From: Clostridiales bacterium
GTDB taxonomy: Bacteria; Bacillota; Clostridia; Peptostreptococcales; Natronincolaceae
NCBI GenBank assembly: GCA_012800145.1
Contig: JAAZJW010000345.1
Span: 1-6,916 of the forward strand
DNA length: 6,916 nt
Direction: 5' to 3'
Both the position numbers and the translations under genes were made by a program. Positions 4,856 through 6,916 of the stretch are shown here, one piece after another. Position 1 is the stretch's first letter; each line of letters opens with the position of its first letter. The notes under the pieces were generated by a model. That model searched no databases, was not told the origin of the DNA, and saw nothing but the letters and a program-made list of their open reading frames with translations.

Positions 4856-5353
4856 ATGGAAAAATCCGTTCAGCAATTGAAGGATACTCTAATAAAAGAA
4901 AATGAAATGTACAAAGGTGTTTTAAAATTAGCCGAGGAAAAAATGGAGGCTATAATTAAAGGCGATATAAAAACCCTGGAGGACATCACAAAAAAGGAAC
5001 AAAAATCCATTATGTCTATGAACACATTCGAGAAAATCAGGCGGTCTGTCCTTGCAAATATAGCTGTTGAGTTAAAGATACAGGAAGACTTTACAGTTTC
5101 CGAATTATTGTTATTTTTAGGCGAAGATGTTGGGAATGATATAGACAAACTCCGATATAAACTGTTGGAAACTATTGATTCACTCAAGGAGGTTAATAAG
5201 AATAATGAAAGACTAATCAATCAAAACCTGCAATATATTAATTTTAATTTAGAAATACTCACACAATCCTCGGAAGACGGAAACAAATACAATAGCAAAG
5301 CTTCGGAAAATAAAAAGGTAAAACCTATCAACCTTTTTGATGCAAAAGTTTAG
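4856..5353 (+). CDS. flgN: FlgN family flagellar export chaperone
   Basis: FlgN is a cytoplasmic type III export chaperone that protects the hook-filament junction proteins FlgK and FlgL and brings them to the export apparatus. The 165-aa product is rich in charged heptad-like helices (about 1-145) with no membrane segment, and ends in a polar tail that includes NLFDAKV. Sequence conservation in this family is low. The call rests on size, predicted all-helical coiled-coil character, the NEMYKGVLKLAEEKMEAIIKG-type opening of FlgN/YvyG proteins, and its place between flgM and flgK. The ATG at 4856 has AAGGAG (4841-4846) nine bases upstream. It ends 11 nt before flgK. Confidence 0.85.
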   Translation: MEKSVQQLKDTLIKENEMYKGVLKLAEEKMEAIIKGDIKTLEDITKKEQKSIMSMNTFEKIRRSVLANIAVELKIQEDFTVSELLLFLGEDVGNDIDKLRYKLLETIDSLKEVNKNNERLINQNLQYINFNLEILTQSSEDGNKYNSKASENKKVKPINLFDAKV

Positions 5354-5364
5354 GGGGGCGGAAG

Positions 5365-6916
5365 ATGAGATCTACATTTTCGGGTTTGAATATAGCAAGA
5401 TCGGGATTTTTTGCTGCACAAAGAGCCTTGGATATAACAGGGCATAATATAGCTAATGTTAATACAAGGGGATATACCAGACAAAGACTGGAACAAACTG
5501 CAAGCAATCCCCTAAGGATACCCGGCGGAGAAGGCATGCTGGGTACAGGCGTAACCACAACTGCAATACATCAATTGAGAAACGATTTTTTGGATTATAA
5601 ATACAGAGAAGAATCGAGCACATTCGGCTTCTGGGATGCAAAAGCGGACGGCCTATCCTTTATAGAATCTATTATAAACGAACCTTCGGAAACCGGAATA
5701 ATTTCGGTAATAGATGAACTCTTCGCGTCATTTGAGGAGCTCAGCAAAAATGCAAATAATTTGACCATAAGGGCGTTAGTCAGGCAACGAGCCGTTACAT
5801 TTACCAATTCTATCAACCATATATACAGTCAATTAGAAAAAATGGCAACAGATTTGAATTTTGATGTCAGTTCCGCGGTAAAACAGATAAACACACTGGG
5901 TGAGGGAATTGCAAAACTTAACGATCAAATTATGAGATCTGAGATAGACGGCAGTAACGCTAATGATTTAAGGGATCAGAGGAATGTATTGATAGACGAT
6001 TTGTCCAGAATAATAGATATAGAGGTTATGGAAATCCGCAATCCGGACAATCCCAAGGATGCTAAAATGGTCATAAAAATAGCGGGAAAATCCTTAGTTT
6101 ATCATAGTGATTTTACTGGGCTTGAGGTTGAACCCGAACAGAAAAAATTTGCCGGTATGGAGGATAAACTGATTGATTTCTATGAAGTCAAATGGGCAGA
6201 TGGCACGGATTTTGATGCCACTAACATAGGTGGGGAATTAGCGGGCTTACTGTCTTTACGAGACGGTGAAGGCCCGGATGCGGACATGGAAGATGAAAAT
6301 AATGGGGGTAAACCTGAGGGATTTCCCTATGACCAAAAAGGGATACCTTATTATATAAGACAGTTAAATCATTTTGCATATGTGTTTGCAAATGAAATCA
6401 ATAAAATACATCTTGAGGGATATGGGTTGCATGATAGAAGTCCTGATGAGGAACCCAGAAGGGCGTTTTTTACAGCAAATGGGGTGGCTACACCTGAAGG
6501 GGTTACCATAAAATATGATGATGGTGAAATTAAGATAAACGGTAGTGCTGGTGATGGCGATGCGCTTAAAAATATCAATGCATCCAACATAAGAATAGCA
6601 GCAGAAATAGAAGACCTGAACAATATAGCTGCATCCAAAGAAAAAGATTTGCTTCCCAAAGACGGCAGTATCATGCTGGATATTATAGCACTCAGACATA
6701 AGGTTTCTATGTTCAGTGAAGGAAAACCGGAAGATTTTCTGAAATCCCTAATAGGGACACTCGGGGTGGATGCGGAAGAGGCAAACAGGAATACATTCAA
6801 CCAGGGTATTTTATTACAGGATATAGAAAACAGGAGACAATCCGTATCGGGAGTCTTCCAAGACGAGGAACTTGCAAATATGGTAAGGTTCCAACATGCT
6901 TATAACGCTTCAGCAA
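5365..6916 (+). CDS. flgK: Flagellar hook-associated protein 1 FlgK (3' end cut by window)
   Basis: FlgK is exported through the flagellar type III system and forms the first of the two junction zones between hook and filament. The 517 visible residues start with the rod/hook/HAP N-terminal signature (STFSGLNIARSGFFAAQRAL, then DITGHNIANVNTRGYTRQR, about residues 3-41). FGFWDAKADGLSFIESIINEP and INTLGEGIAKLNDQI are family-typical helical regions. The variable exposed domain follows, then YIRQLNHFAYVFANEINKIH. The D0/D1 C-terminal helices end in SGVFQDEELANMVRFQHAYN followed by ASA at the window edge. By comparison with the family, only about 30 residues should be missing. The frame is open throughout. 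The ATG at 5365 follows a six-G run (5353-5358) that begins in the flgN stop codon, suggesting translational coupling. flgL would be expected next. Confidence 0.96.
   Translation, partial: MRSTFSGLNIARSGFFAAQRALDITGHNIANVNTRGYTRQRLEQTASNPLRIPGGEGMLGTGVTTTAIHQLRNDFLDYKYREESSTFGFWDAKADGLSFIESIINEPSETGIISVIDELFASFEELSKNANNLTIRALVRQRAVTFTNSINHIYSQLEKMATDLNFDVSSAVKQINTLGEGIAKLNDQIMRSEIDGSNANDLRDQRNVLIDDLSRIIDIEVMEIRNPDNPKDAKMVIKIAGKSLVYHSDFTGLEVEPEQKKFAGMEDKLIDFYEVKWADGTDFDATNIGGELAGLLSLRDGEGPDADMEDENNGGKPEGFPYDQKGIPYYIRQLNHFAYVFANEINKIHLEGYGLHDRSPDEEPRRAFFTANGVATPEGVTIKYDDGEIKINGSAGDGDALKNINASNIRIAAEIEDLNNIAASKEKDLLPKDGSIMLDIIALRHKVSMFSEGKPEDFLKSLIGTLGVDAEEANRNTFNQGILLQDIENRRQSVSGVFQDEELANMVRFQHAYNASA

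Noticed and set aside
4696..4905. 69-codon frame starting at TTG 4696
   Set aside because: It is made of repeat DNA (4702-4746, 4773-4831), has no Shine-Dalgarno, and overlaps the well-supported start of flgN.

Overview
The window looks like a chromosomal segment of an endospore-former-type Firmicute, most likely a motile member of the Clostridia. The evidence is moderate-to-low GC, heavy use of AUA, AGA and AGG codons, purine-rich Shine-Dalgarno sites, and a gene order close to the Bacillus subtilis comFC-yvyF-flgM-flgN(yvyG)-flgK cluster. Nothing in the sequence fixes the species. All genes are on the + strand.

Layout: 1-402 is a gene-free leader. It has several palindromic repeats, a good extended -10 sigma-A promoter (263-292), and a hairpin plus T-rich tract (324-361) lying between that promoter and the first gene. 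Then come recD2 (403-2778, SF1 5'-3' DNA helicase), comF/comFC (2900-3625, double zinc-ribbon plus phosphoribosyltransferase fold, apparently starting at an ATA codon), yvyF (3856-4275, TIGR03826-type flagellar operon protein), a sigma-28/SigD-type promoter (4318-4345), flgM (4400-4693, anti-sigma-28), flgN (4856-5353, chaperone for hook-filament junction proteins) and flgK (5365 to the window edge, hook-associated protein 1, missing only its last C-terminal residues).

The second half is a standard late-flagellar module. FlgM holds SigD inactive until the hook is finished, FlgN delivers FlgK (and probably FlgL, beyond the edge) to the export gate, and FlgK forms the hook-filament junction. 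The SigD-like promoter just before flgM would give the autoregulatory loop known for flgM. recD2 and comF are DNA-handling genes that share the front of the cluster. comFA and comFB are not between recD2 and comF.

I found no CRISPR array, toxin-antitoxin pair, defence system, transposase or RNA gene, and no wholly new system. The least ordinary material is a set of short palindromic repeats filling every loose gap (before recD2, recD2-comF, comF-yvyF, flgM-flgN). Two copies of a 66-nt unit (2778-2843 and 3677-3742) differ at 11 positions, all transitions, and several of these keep an RNA stem paired through G-U wobble. Other notable points are the ATA start of comF and a roughly 53-residue low-complexity insert in the RecD2 linker that carries a motif resembling the intergenic repeats.
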